NCBI GenBank assembly: GCA_034509425.1
Contig: JAVTVJ010000508.1
Coordinates: forward strand, 1,302,001-1,366,000
Direction: 5' to 3'
Origin: Eopsaltria australis
Taxonomy: Eukaryota; Chordata; Aves; Passeriformes; Petroicidae
Length of the DNA: 64,000 nucleotides
In this document: piece by piece, positions 25,546 to 39,822 of the stretch
Layout of the letters: each line of letters begins with the position of its first letter
How positions within the stretch are numbered: the first letter of the stretch is position 1
Notes under the pieces: generated by a model
Seen by the model: the letters and a program-made list of their open reading frames with translations, nothing else
Databases searched by the model: none
What the model was told of the DNA's origin: nothing
Position numbers and translations under genes: made by a program

Positions 25546-28500
25546 AGAGGCTCAAGACAACTGTTTTGGGGAAACTGATGCTTCATTTCTGCTGACAGTA
25601 AGACGAATTTCCTGATAAAGAGAACTGTTTCCACTGATTATAAAATAAATCTGTAATAATCTGTTTTGAGCTAGATGCCTAACTGTTAGACGTCTCAGTG
25701 ATAGCAAGAAAATCTCAACTTTGTGAAGTTTGGTATTAAATAATGAGATCAAATGACCATAAAGAATTGCTGCACTGTGATTTTATATACACTGCTAAAA
25801 GAAAGTATTATGATCAATAAATAGGGGGGGAAGGGGAGAGGGTATTTCATTGAAGATGTTCCTGCTGCATTTTGTAACCATCTCTTTACCCAAGAGCTTC
25901 TCCAATCCTTTTCAAAATGCAAGTGTGGTGTTTTATAGTGTATTTGACATGGCAGCATTAGATGTAAATGATTTTTTCCCCCATTATCCCTACTTAAAGT
26001 GTAGAAGATGAGGATACTGTTATACTTTTTGCATTCGAAAACAACAGAACACTAAAATAATTTATTCATTAAGAATTGCAAGCAATAACCTCAAATTTAT
26101 GGATCTTGAAATTTATTTCAGGTGACAAAAAATGCCTTTTTGTGTTAGCTTTTTGTCAGACTCAGGGTTACACATTTCTTAACCTTGGATTGTATCTCAG
26201 AAGTATCAACTGCCTTAGTGAATATTTCATTGCCACTTGCATAGATATTCTGTTCATTATGGCACAGTCTCACACTATAGGTAGGTCATAGAAATATATA
26301 TTATATATGCACAGATATTGAGAAATAAAGTTGTCAGCATCATTCAGTATGTCACATAAATATTTCTCTTAGGAATTATCTTCTTCTCAGTGGAATTTTG
26401 TATTTGTATTCATGTCTCCTATCTGATAAAATGCAAGATTATATAAATTCTGTTTTTCCCCCAGTGTCTGCAAAATATTCTAATTCTGTTGTGCTTTTTG
26501 TACTTCCTCTACTGTGTACTTTCTTCACTGTTTTCTGAATCTCATCAGTGTTTATTCCCTGTTTCAAATTACTTTTTACCACTCTGATGCATAAACCTGG
26601 TCTTGCTAAGCACTTTCTGTGCTCTGCTTCTCTTCTTTCAATCTATGCAGAATTTCAACTTTAATTAAAATATTAAAAATAGCACCAATATTTACAAAAA
26701 TAATCTGGATTCATAGTATTATTCTATATAGCAAATCACAAGTCTGAGAGGCTTAATAAACTGGTACTGAAGTCTAACAATTTTTTTGCAAATTTGTTTC
26801 ACTGGATACAGAAAGATACACATTTTATCAAAACACATGCAGAAATAGCTGAAATACCTTTCAGTATGAGGAAACATTACTAGAATCCACATGTTTAGAA
26901 AGAATCAAAGAAATAGACATTAAAACTGCTCATTATAAAAGGCAATACTGTGCTAAAATAAAGGGTCATAAGACTCCTTGTTTCGGAACTGGTTTGAAGT
27001 GCTTGGGAAGGCATTGAGACGATGTAGGTCTGAAATTTGTTTTTCCCTTCCTCTTTAATACACATAAGATCTTTCTCAAACCACATGTTTATTTTTTAAC
27101 GATAACGTAATCCCTTAAAACCATGATCTCTGTGCACTATTTCTTGTTAATGGAACACTGTGTGGTTTAAACATCCAGACTGGAAGAGGCTGTACAAAGA
27201 ATACGAGAAACATAAAAAGTGACAGTGGGAAAAGGCTGAATATTCAAATGAAAAGATGGCCCACATCTTGGCTCCTTGGCCCCTAAAAATCACTGAAGTC
27301 AGAGTCCCCAAGGCGAAACATCTCCCTGAATCAACATCACAGGCAGAGAGGATATCCTGTAGTCTTTCTCCTGAGTCCTCACAGCACACCATACATGTCA
27401 CATTAACTACATTTTAAGCATGATACCTGCCAGAATCAAAGGAATATATTCTGTGAAGTTCTAAGATTTTATTGATAAACTAGTTAACATTAATTAACTA
27501 AAACCAGTGAACAACTTTTCACAATCAAATTGTTTTTATAGACAATCTATATCTACCCAGGATATCTCATTAATCTTTTTATAGAGTAAACTAATGTTAC
27601 AGAGCTCCAGGTATGTGACTGCATATTCCTTGACAACAGCATCTGTCTAAACATCTGCAAGTACATAACTAAGAAAATATAAAAATAAAAAACAGAAGAG
27701 TGGTTTGTAGTCAATAAGAAATTGAAAAAAAAAACAAAAACCAATGTTCAAATCAATAATTTTTATTTTAACATAATCTGCATTATTGAATATCTATATA
27801 GACTTGCAGAAAGTAACCCAATGTCCTTCCTAATTATAAATAAGGATTTACTTTTTTTTCCCTAGACCCCCATAGAATATTCTTAAGCAGCTTCTGAGAA
27901 AACTTTGAACACAGTGAAAACTCATGCAGAGACACTCCTTTCACCCCAGTCACTTGAGGCACAGTATCATTTAAATCACAATATAAGGCACCGTATCTAT
28001 CTACACCTACACGCAAATGTAGGTATGTAAAGGAAACCTCAAAGTGCACAGGGTCAGGGGAACTTGTCCTGCAGTATCCCCACCATTGAGGCTGACAAAG
28101 ACAACAGTCAGAGGAAAAGGGTATGGATCAGAAAATTTTCAGAAGAGCACAAGGGGTCAGACAGCTGGCTAAAGTTAGAGAAGCCCTCGAACAACTTTGT
28201 ATGGTATTTTACTTTTGGTCCAATGATAGAAACATTCACTGATTACAAGATCTTTTGGCTTTTTACTCTTCTCCATTCTGGAATAATGAACATTTGTGTA
28301 AGTCTAAGATTGATGATGAATATATCCCCTTCCATTATCAGGACTGGCTGAAAGAAGCATCTTTGATTAGCCTGCTGGGTTGGACAATGAACTCTGTGAG
28401 AATCGTTAGTGGCCAAGTAAGTGAAAGCTTTTCCTGAGCTGTCTGTCAAGCAAAGTGAGTAAGCATTTCACTCTTCCAAACTGGAACCTTTCTCATTAAA

Positions 28501-31500
28501 AATTATAAAATTGAGAATCTGGTGTTTTTCTCAACCAAAACCTCTAAAGCAGAATGTGCTTTTCAGTCATACTTTTAATGTATGGTATAGTTCAGAGATG
28601 GATTTGAATCAAAGCAAAGGCAGACTGTAGTTGGTTTTAGACAGATGAAAAAAGGGGAGAGGCAGCCCCTGGGACTTGTCTGCCTTCATATCATGAATAA
28701 CACACTTTAATATGGCTTACACCTGTGATTATTAAAATGATCCCATCATTCAACTAGCCAGAATTTCCCTGAGACTTCCTTTAGGACTCAGCCCTTTTTA
28801 TGTCCTCCATATTCTTGCCTTCAGTGAAGTTTTGTAGTTTTAAGGGACAGTGTCATCTTGTCCTTACAGTCTGTATGCATTTCTGTTGTCCCTGCATGAA
28901 GACTGAAAGAATTAAATAACAAACAAAACAGAATGGCTGAACAATTTCAGTGCTATGCCCTTCAAGCCATTTTATTGTCTAAGAGAAACTCCTTCCAATC
29001 TAAATACTTATACAATTCACAAAATCTGAAGAGGCTGTGCAGGTGCTGCTAGCTGATAATTGTTTATAGAAATCTAACTAAAAGTGATATTTCTTACTAA
29101 TGAAATCCAGTTTAGCTTAGCGTAGCCCAGATATAGAAAGAAAATGTTCCCAAAAGAAGAATATGTGGGCTGACTGAGAAATGTTCCTATTTATGGCATC
29201 TCCATTTCTCATCTGTCACAGAGGGAGAGCCTATAGTATAATGACTGCACAACAATTTGGAGTAGCACCACTTTTGAATACATGTCTGTGTGTGATTGAT
29301 ACACGTAATTCTTACTCACATGAAGTATGAGCAAACTGATAATTAATAATGTTTAATCAAATGAGGATCACTGACACATGAAGTTTGTGTTTTATAGTAC
29401 ACATTAAAAATACATTTATCTTGTGGTGATAATTTTGAACCCATCACCATTTATCCTTTCAATTAATTGAGGTAAAAATAATAATGATTTTATGAATTTC
29501 TAACAGCCCAATTGTATCAGTAATTCAAATAGCTGTTCAGTTAAAACATTACCAAATTTTTTAAATTGAAATAACCATGAATCTGTTGACTTCAGAATGA
29601 TAATTAATTTTAATATTTGCATTTTTTCAATTTGCTATCTTGGATACACTTTGCTTGCTTTTATATTTTATTACATAGTCTGTTGCATGCTTGCATTCTG
29701 GAATTCGCCTTGAAAATTCCATACTGTAAAAATAATTCCTTTAGAGAGGCTTTACACAGAGTCAGTCTGTCCCCTGCCAGAAGAAAACCAGGGTTCCCTG
29801 GTGTGGTGCTGGCACCAGAGTGAAGCTAGGTCATGTTTTGTAGCTGAGTGAGAGCCTGTGTGCCTGGATGTGTGGGTGGGTTGCTGTTCCCTGCCTACAC
29901 TACTGAAGGACATTTCTTGCTGCATAAAAAAAGGCAAACTTCAATATTAGCCACTGTATAGGGCCAATTTTTTATTTAGGCAGTAAAAATTAAAAAGACA
30001 GATATTTTCATTACAAAAAAAAATCTTTTGATATTAAGATCATTTCACCTGGAAATTTCTATGTATCTATTTTTTAAAATTTTAATAGGATCATGTTAGA
30101 AATTAAAAATTAGAAATAAAATTTAGAAAGAACTGTTATTTAGTTGAACTTTCTGGAGTTGATGCAGATAAAGTAAGAAAATAAGTATTTCCCAATATTA
30201 GAGTTTGATTATTTAATTTAATAGTCTATTTCCTGTGACTTGTCTATATTATCAAGCACTATAGTATTTTGTATCAATAATACTGATCTCAATAAATATG
30301 AAAATTTACCTATTATGAAGACCAGAGGAGATGAAACTTAGATATATCTGCAAAACCATTTTTTTTCTTGTGGCAGAGGTGTTGTGGAGATCTATTTTTG
30401 TATTCCACAGTAAAGCAGATTTCAAATTCTTTTGCGGAACAATGCTTTTTTTAGCCACAAACATAAAAAGATTTTTTTAGCACGTGCATGGAGTCAAAGC
30501 TACTACTAGATGTGAGTAAAGTGACAATATTGCAGTGATGAGACTGAAGTTAGAGCAAAGAATTATACAAATTTCTGCAAGATGGAAAAAATTACTTCCG
30601 AAGAGCTGGATGTCACTGTGTCTTTAACCTGTTTTGACCAATTAGCCTCCTATTTGCCCAGGTGATGTAAAAACACATATTCTGTTGGATTTAGGCCTGT
30701 ACATAGTCTCTTGACCAATAAGGTTAATGTACAGACAAGACTCCGTGATGAAGACTTATTTTACTATGTGATATCTAATATATTTTTACTAATTTATTTA
30801 TATTAGTATTTATTTAGTATGTATTTACTAGTACTTATAGTATTTATTTATATTAATATTTGCATATTAATGCCACTTGAAAACAGAGATATTGTATTCT
30901 GGTTTTCCATCTTTTATTTCACCTCTGACACAGGTTTATCATCCGACAACATCCAGTGTGAAACGTTTTCCTGATATGGTCTTCACATGCTCCTGCCCTC
31001 TCTTTCTCTCATAGTATTGATTTTTGTTCCTGTCCTGGAGGCACAGATGAACAGGTAATTCTTCCAAATTCTGGTACTGCAGCACTAAGCATATTTTTTG
31101 GCAGTGACAAGGGAATGTGAGTTACAAATTCTGACAGGACAGAGCTAGGTTAAAGGGTCTTTTGAAGCACAGACTGAGCTCCTAAAATAGAGTAGATCCA
31201 GTGCATTAATTTCTGAAAGAACACTTGCAGCAAATTCATCACAAATTCCTTAGCCCATACAGAGGTTTTCAGGTTAGCATCCTCACGCCTGGGAGGGAGG
31301 TTTGGAAACCTAATATTTATAAGTAAATAATTAAAAATTTTCACTTGCAGGCCAGAGAGGCCTGACACCAGCAGCTTACAGAAATTTCAGTGAGAAAGCA
31401 ATAGTCCTAAATATCAGCATTTTGTCTTCATCCAGCTTGAAACACATTGAAGTGCCTATAGACTAGTCCTCAATAATCTCTTCAGATCCCAGCTATTGCT

Positions 31501-34500
31501 AGAGTCTTCAGTTTATAATACATTAAATATCTTATTTTATTATATAAATAAAATAGATACATAATATAGAATAGATTATCTATTTATATAAAGTATCATG
31601 TCCCATTATAAAATTATACCTATTATTAATTTCACTATATAATTGCTGACATATAGTATATGTGATGTAATATAATAAGTAATAAAATATAATATAATAT
31701 ACATTATATACAGTCCGTGGTGACATGGGTTTATCTCCTCTGCCACTTTTTGGAGAATGTTGACTTCAAATTTTTAAATTAAAAGCATGCTGAAATCATC
31801 ATCACCCCTTAACATCCATCTGCTCTAGGTATTTCTTTTTCAGTTATGCTTCAGTAGTTTTATAAAAATAGAAATACTTCTCATTTATGTTTGAAGGAAG
31901 CCCTACCAGTAGCAGTGATCTTCTTAACCAGAAACAAGACTGACATCTGTCACCTGCTATGGTTTTCAGTTCCCAGAGAAACAGCATTTAAAGTGTGAAG
32001 TGCTCCATCATGTACTGCTAAGCCAAGGCAGGAGAATAAGGACCTGCCATCTTCCAGTCCAGTCTGTTTCCCAGCCTTTCCAGATGTAAGTTTAGTATTT
32101 GTTGATCCTGCTTGCTTAATTGAAATTCAATTCAATTGTTTTCACAGGCTTATGCAGTTCCCAGCATTACATAGGAGGCTGAGGAATAATACACAAATGA
32201 AAGCTTAGAGGATAAGCTCCAGAGTACAGCAATGATAGGAGAATGCAGGGGCGTTACTTTTATTAATCTCAAACTTGCCAAGAACTTTAGCCATACACAA
32301 CAATAAATGATATATTCATGGTAGGCAGTGTGATTCCTTCGATCACAAAGATCAAAGATTCAGAAAGCAGTCTATTTTTCAGCCATCAAAACAATGATAA
32401 TTGCAACTGCAATATTTTAAGAGGCTCTTACTTTATCATTTTTATACCTGAAATGGGATTGCTTGTACAGGCACATGCAGTGCTGCCACAAGTGTACATA
32501 TTTCACAATCAAAAATAACCTCTTTTGTTTTCTAAGCCTGATTGCATTAAAGTGAGTGCTCCTTTGTGAGAAATTACCGGCTGATTTTCTGCCATTTCAT
32601 TCAATTCTAAACAAGGCAATTTTTTTCCTGAAGAAGAAATAAAAGTTTATGTATGGTCTTTAGAGCCACGATATTCTCCCTAGTGGCACATTAAGTGACA
32701 GCCTGAAAGATTTTAGCGGAGTCATTGTAAGATTTCACTCTTCGAGTGTTTGTGAAAAAGGTGCTCTTGAAACAGATCTCTGAATACATCTTTGAGTCTT
32801 TGAAAGTATAATATCTCTAAGGGTGCATAAAAAACAACTCAGAGTATTTAATATGAACAAATGCCTGGCAAGATTTTACATAACACAAGCATAATACACA
32901 AATCCATTAAAGGATGAAATGGAACTAGTTAGACGCAAGTCAAAGCACACAGCTAACCAAATACAAATAGAAATAGGTGCTGAAGTTTTAAACAAGATTA
33001 GGTTAATTAGAATGGGATCATTCCATATCATTCAGGAGTAGCAATTTTATGCAAGGTGAGCAAACCAGTATTTTTTATTATTCTTTGGTTTTTTTTAATT
33101 TTACTTGTGTGGGGGTTCAAATTATTCTTTCTTATTATTGCTGCATTAAAGAGATTAAATACTACAAACTGGAATACATTGATTACACTAAAATAATTTT
33201 AAATATCATTTTGAATGTAGAAATTAAGGCTTTTTATCAGGCTGGAAGCAGCCATTAATAAATGGAAAGGCAATGTAGCACAATATTCAGTCACCATTGC
33301 TTTGTGAGTGGATTAAGTTTCCTCATCTTTCTTGCTAAATCCTCTATTTGACATCATTCCTTTAGTGGAAAACAGGACCAAGAACAATTTTCTCTATGGA
33401 AGTTAACCTGTCTTTCAGACACCTCTTCAGTCTCCTGGCTTTGAATGCTCTGCTCACAGAAGGAGCTCTCAGCACACTCTCTAGGATGTAGAAATGTTCA
33501 TTCCAAGACTTTAAGTTTTCTGCATGTGACAGAAAATTTCAGTTTGAATAGAGGGTTAGCCTTCACAGTTTTTGGAAGTAAAGCTATTTCTTACTCTGTT
33601 TGCCTAATCCCAAACAAATTAAAAGCCAGTGACTTGCCTTGGTCAATGTGCATGTGGATGGTGCAATTAGTAAAACTTAATAAACCAAAATGCAGCCCAG
33701 ATGAAACAAAGCTTTTGTTTCCAAAAGTGTATATACTCCCATTTGTAAGTACTTTGTAACTCTGGTTGATGAAACAAAGCTGTCAGAAAATATTTGTCAA
33801 AAATACCACTAAGGGATGAGAATTATTCCTTGATTGCACAGTCAGTTGGGAAAATGGCTCAGCAGGCCCTACCAGGCCTGGATTACCTTCTTTTTCTGTT
33901 ATTTCCACAATTCATGCTACTGTTAGAGTCCTGTTTGGACATGTGCCACCAAAACTAAGATGAAAAGAGTTGTTGGCTTGTGAGTGTAAATGGAGCACAT
34001 TCTTGGACTTAGCTGCTCAGGGCAATCCTAGATGCAGTGTGTTGTATTTGGCCTTTCAGACGAGGATAACATGACACTTGTTAAACTCTTAGCAATGTGG
34101 ATCATTCCTCATTTGTCAAGATCTAAAAGACATATCCCAGTTGAAAGGGAAAAAGTTCATTTCTTCAAAGAGGTGCCTTTTGGGTAGCTGTTATTAACAC
34201 CCTCAGCTGCCACCAGAACAAATGTTACAAAAATGGTTAGCACTATGCATTTTGAACCATAGCAGTATGAGTAAAAAATACAGTCAAGGCCTATTTATAA
34301 AGCCTAGAGAAAGACTCAGCTTGGTCCTTTGGCCTGACTGACAGAATGGGTCATGAGGGACAAGTGTTGGCAGTGAACAAAGGACACTGGAGTTTCCCAG
34401 GATCCCTAAACATCTCAAACACCAATTTTAATGCATTTGTCAAATCTTTGCCATTATGGAAGTGTCAAATAAGATGAAAAATATATATTTGGTAATGACT

Positions 34501-37149
34501 TTGCCACCTCTTCTTCTAACTGCCACTTGCCAGCCTATTAAAAATTGCTACTAATTCCAAGGGTACCTCAATGAGCTGGTATATTTTGCGTTCTGAATAG
34601 CTGATAAGTATCTTGGGCATGAGAAGTGTTTGATCATTATGAATTCACATGTCATTAATTGTAATATACTGATGAAAGGAATTCATCTTGTGTTCATGCA
34701 GCTGTCATGTGCACTGCCAGGGGTCTTATATTCTAATTTAGTGCTAGTCAATGGGCACAATAAAGGTGTTACTCATCAAATCTTGAGCATGCTATATTTT
34801 TGTATACTGTACTGCAAACAAAGTGTAGGGTAGATGTAAATAGCTTCACACTGACATTGATATGCTGTAATTTCTTGGCATCTCCAATGTCTATGGATCA
34901 CGAAGATAAACTGGTAGATCAGCTAGAATAAGTAATTAAATTGCATTTTGTTTTTGACAGAGACTGAGGTTGGCTTACACTTTCACCTCAACTGAATCCA
35001 TCTGCTTATTGTTATAGAATTAAAGCAGCTATAAGATGAATTGGTTTCATATCTTTAGTTTCTTCATGCTTCTAATATCTGCAAATTGTGTTGTACTGCT
35101 AAGATACTCTGCCATCTTTTCAAATTGTAATACGCACAAAGATTGCTGAACTATTTTCAATAAAATAGCTAAGCAAGAAAGATAATAATAAATAAAAAAA
35201 TGTTACATGATTCTCAAAATCTCAAAATCCTGTCTTTCAGACTCACCACAAAAGATGAGATTTGAGGCATGCCCATAATGCACTAAATTCAATCTGTTTA
35301 ATATTCATAGGAAGAAAAAGAAATTAATTTCAGGAGTCAGGAAGTCCCTGAAGTGTGCTGCCTCTGTTCTGAACCTCTGGTTCTGCCATATCACCATGTT
35401 GTGACTGATCAGGAACAAAAGAGCTATTCAAGGGCTGACGGTCCATATGTGACTTGTAAAGGGAAAACACGATGGAGCTGAAGAAATTGAGATTAATTAA
35501 GAAACTGACTAAATTCATGGGCAGTACAGAGTCATCAGCTCCAAAGAGAATATCAGATAAATTTCAACATGGCTTGTGCCTATTATAGATATTTAAATTC
35601 TGTATAAACCTAATGGATGTACTATTAGTATTATCTATGAAAAATAAATCATGTGTCATGAACTGTAAATCTTGAACAGAAACCTGCTATAGATCACTAG
35701 ACTGAAATGTAAAAATTCTTCATTAAAAAACTGAGGACATTTCTGGCATGGAGAAACACCTGCATAGATTAGTTTTATTTGTTAATTTTGATGGAATAAA
35801 CCTCTGAGGGAAAGACATTATCACATTTATGCTATTGTACAGCATTAAATATTAAAATGCAGTTTGATGTACATAGATACAGAGTGTATCCCCTGATTAG
35901 TTCATAGGCAAGAGTCCCTAGCTTAGTCCAAAACAAAATACATCAGAAAATTAAGATAGAAGTTTGGAAATGAGTTCTTGAGAGCTCAAAAAAGGAACAA
36001 AACCAAAATGTACAGTATTTTAAAGTTAGACAAGTGTTTAAAAAACTTGATCAAAACCTACCTCAATGCATTGGTTAGAGTAAGGGCTCAGATGAAGACA
36101 ACAATTGTGTAAACCAAACCAAAATTGGGAAGAACCGAAGTCTCTACATCCATGGGAGCAATCAAAGCAGTCAAAAAGCTTTTTTTTTCCTAGCACTGTC
36201 CAACTGTTAAATTGCCTGTCAAAACTCATTGGGTACCTCCTTGCACAACACAAAAATTTCTGCCAGGAACCAGTGTCCAAGCTGCCTGCTCTGGACTGGG
36301 CACCAGCCACTGGTGATGCCTGCTTCCCCAGGAAACCCTTTTCCAGGTGTATCTGTGGCTAGCTCTGACCAGGAACAGTGAAACAGCAAAATACACAGGA
36401 GGCAAAAAGATAACTGAGGATGGTGGTCTGGGCTCTACTTCTGATAGATCTTGCCAGAGCTATGAGCTGAAGAGCTGTGTTTTGTTTTCATGTAAGCCTG
36501 CAGCTGAAGTTAGAAGGAAATAACTTCCAAATCTGTTCACAGGAACAACTAGGCTGCTGGCTAACACCCACAGTGAGTGCTCTTGAAATTGTGCTACTAT
36601 GCAGCTAAAAATGCAACCATCCTTGAGCCAAATTCAAGCAACCAAATAGCAGTAGAACTTGCTCCATAACCTAAGAGTTATTATGTTTTGCTCTGTGAGA
36701 TTGTGACCTTGTTCCTGTCATTGTTTGCCCATGTGGAACACAATGACTCAAAATTGAATAGAAAGCAGCCCTCCTAATTTCTCCTCTTCACCTTTATTTT
36801 TTAGTTGTGGTATGCAGCAAGGAGGGAGAGGGAGGTTTGGTTGGTTGGTTGTTTAAAATAACAATGCTAAGGCACAGAGAGATTTATGTGGGCTTGCTGA
36901 GACCAGAATCCTTTGTACATAGCTGAACAGTCTCCAAATAGAAATAATGGCATATCACATCAAACACTTACAGACTCCTTTTCTGAAAGCATTTCTTTTC
37001 CTTCTGAGATAGCAGAGATAGTTTCAAACAGTGCAGTCTGAATGCAAAACAAAAAGCTAGTGCCCTCTGACCACTAGAGATGGGAAAAAGGCCATCCTAA
37101 TTAATGGATTACTCATTTGCCTAAAAGCAGCTGGGAATTTAATTAGTTC
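25546..37149. other. Long AT-rich, repeat-poor non-coding stretch
   Basis: Over 11 kb without a recognisable gene or mobile element. Notable contents are a TAAT-rich stretch at 29455-29640, TATTTA-rich DNA at 30780-30870, and a nearly pure A/T stretch at 31514-31712. Open frames on either strand are at most about 104 codons and show no family motif. Splice-like sites exist by chance everywhere and I could not assemble an exon. Confidence 0.55.
31514..31712. repeat. AT-rich low-complexity stretch
   Basis: About 200 bp dominated by TATA, AATAT and ATAATA combinations with few G or C. It is low-complexity sequence, not a clean microsatellite. A cryptic (TAATA)n-like origin is possible. Confidence 0.8.
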
Positions 37150-37435
37150 TGTAACTTGTTAGTTTTGATGGATATCTGCCCTCTGCCACAGAGCAGCTGT
37201 TATCTCACCTCCAGCTGCTTCTTGCAGATCAGCAGCTCCCCAGCTTTTCAGAGCCAGTCTCTGATGCCTGCCTTGTGTTGCACCTCTGGCCAAGCCCTGC
37301 TTCCTGAGCAGATTTCCCCTGTGCTGGATGCTGCTCCCTTCATCCCTGCAGCCTCCTTGCTGGCAGCAGATGTGTGCTGGTGCTTTGGCCTCCCCCAAAA
37401 CTGTTCTCCCTGCCTCCTTTTCCCCTGATGTTTAA
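37150..37435. other. GC-richer island of unknown origin
   Basis: A 280-bp stretch rich in C, T and G (many CTGC, CTCC, CCTGC words) but nearly free of CpG, embedded in AT-rich DNA. Open frames run through it on both strands (90 codons plus, 79 codons minus), yet neither shows a recognisable domain. A decayed mobile element or an unrecognised exon are both possible. Confidence 0.35.
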
Positions 37436-39822
37436 TGCCATGATGTTAACTCAGAGAACTGTAACAAAAGCCCAGCAGAACCTGACACTGGGGTCAACCC
37501 TGTTTTTCACTCATCTCTGCTGTAATCTCTCCTCATGGGGCAACAGCTCTAAACGTGCTGCTCCAAGAGTGGACAAAGTAGATTTAAAAAGTTTTGTGTC
37601 ATCAGACCAGGCAAAATTATTTTCCTTGTGAAAACAGTGGCGGGGAAGAATTATATTTAAATATATATATTTAAAATAAAAAAAAATAATTTGAGAAAGT
37701 GAATTTCTGATCAATCTGAAACAGAAAATGTGGTTTATCTCACTGGTAGGAAATAAAAAAATGTTTCAATTAAGTGCTTAATTCAGTCCAAAGCAAAGTT
37801 TTAACTTTCTTTGCCTGTTTAATCTTTTTACATGTATTTGGCTAAATTCAAAACAAACTTTATTTAAATGGTTCTAGTTTTGTATTTTCAAATTTTTTGA
37901 TCTTTCTCTTTCGGACCTATCAAATCTTCTAATTTTCTAATAGTTTTGATACTCTTTAAAGCACAGTTTTCAGAAAATAAATTCAAATAAAAATTATTCA
38001 TAACAATAGTTTTGCCCGAGTCTGTCATCAACCATTTTACCTCTTTCCTTTTCCCTTAGTGGAGCTGTAAAATAGATGGTCTTGTAAAAGAAACCTTGTT
38101 GTTTTCTAACTGAATGCCCTGTTAAACTGAGACATTGCTGTAAGTTTGCATTAGTAATGTCTCTCTCTAAAAGAAAGGGGTGGAAATATAACAAAAGGAT
38201 TGTAATAAGTTTATATATATATTTCTGTAAATTTAAAAAATCTTCAAGATACTTAAACTACTGCCATACAAATCTGTGCTTTCTGATCTAGCACTGGATA
38301 TTGTAATTACTATGTTACTTGTTATTATGAATAACATTAAATTTGTGGTTAATTTGGCTGCATGCTCAATATTTTCATACAATGCTCTTGGGCATAGCAA
38401 ACTTTGCTTAAGAATAAAAGAGAATAATCTCTTAGGAGTATTTCCAATATGAACAGACTTTTCTTTCTTGAATTTTTTTAATGATTCTAAACTAGTCATC
38501 TACAGAAGGGAGAAAAAAATAATTTTTAGATATTTTATTGGATGGACTCCTTTGTGAGTGTGCTCACAAAATCATTTTTCACCACATACTAATAACATAT
38601 GCATACTCACTACCAGCTTGTCTGGAACAAATGATAATTTTGACACTCTCTAATGCATCACTTTCACTGTGTTTAACAATTTATTATCCTATAAATGGGC
38701 ACAGGTACTGTAGGGGGACCAGAACTTAGAGACTTCCAGAAATTTTCTGAAATCTCTTACTTAATCAGCACTTCTGTTCTTTAGCAGTTACAGTGATTGT
38801 CAAATATAAACATACAGAAAAGCCAGCCAGTTATATCTGGCCTTTTTGGTTCATATTTTTGCTGAATCTCTTTTTAGGGAACCTCTTTGTAGGCTTGAGT
38901 GCATTTCCACACCTCACCTTCAAGCAAGTAGAAATCCATGAAAATCTGAAAGTTGATATTACGGCCATCTGTAAGCCAAAATTAAAATTTTGGGGAGTAA
39001 TGAAATACTGACTTCAAGTGGCAAAGATGTTGCTATTAATTCATTTAAACATTTCACATTTAGCCTCAAAAATTTTTTATGGTTCTTTAAATAAACTAAT
39101 TGCTACTCAATTTCTTCTACATCTTAGTAAGTTTCCCGTTGGTGAAATTTCACAGTTGTTTAAAACAGCATCAGTAGGTACAAAACATTAATTTTTCCCT
39201 GCATTTTTGGTGCTTTATTTAAAATGTACAATTTACGAGGTAATGTTTCAGGCTGGATCAAACCTCTCTGAAATGGGTAGGTTGGCATATTTTCACAGAG
39301 TTTCTCAGTGCTTTTGGACAAAGGTGTCAGTGCAGGTGCTGCTAGAGCAGGAACACGCACAGCGCAGTCAGAGTGGCCAGGAAAGCCCGGCAGGAATGCA
39401 GGGCTGTGTCACAGAGCACAACAGAGCACCACGCGGAGATACTGCCCCTCTCCAGCACCAGAAATGTACCCACGACAAACTTTTTGAGTATCTCGCTCTC
39501 CTCTCTATTTAACTGTTTTTAGTTATTGACCCCAGGACTACGCTAAGATGATCTACTATAAAAGACCAGGAAAACTCAGTGTAGTCTGAACAAGAATTTA
39601 CATATGAATCACAGGGAATTAATCTAGAGGGAGGACTCTCAGCTTGAGTGATCATTGAAGATATTTATATGAAGATAGAAACTGTCTATTATTTGTCTGA
39701 TTACCTTGAAGCTCAAGAACATGGATATAGCTCGCTGGTTTTTCTGTCCAGCCTGGCGTTGCCACAACAGATTCCAGCTGGCTATATTTCCAGGAATGCC
39801 CCTGTCCCTAGGGCAGACTGGC
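37436..39822. other. AT-rich non-coding stretch, no gene recognised
   Basis: Nothing recognisable apart from a perfect 20-bp A/T palindrome at 37656-37675 and a short TA run at 38211-38221. Confidence 0.55.
37656..37675. repeat. Perfect 20-bp A/T palindrome
   Basis: TTTAAATATATATATTTAAA equals its own reverse complement. Being pure A/T it may be chance or microsatellite-like; it is a potential DNA-unwinding or cruciform site. Confidence 0.85.

Noticed and set aside
37156..37428. 90-codon plus-strand Cys/Leu/Pro-rich frame
   Set aside because: No motif, a competing 79-codon minus-strand frame, and no evidence of splicing or conservation available.
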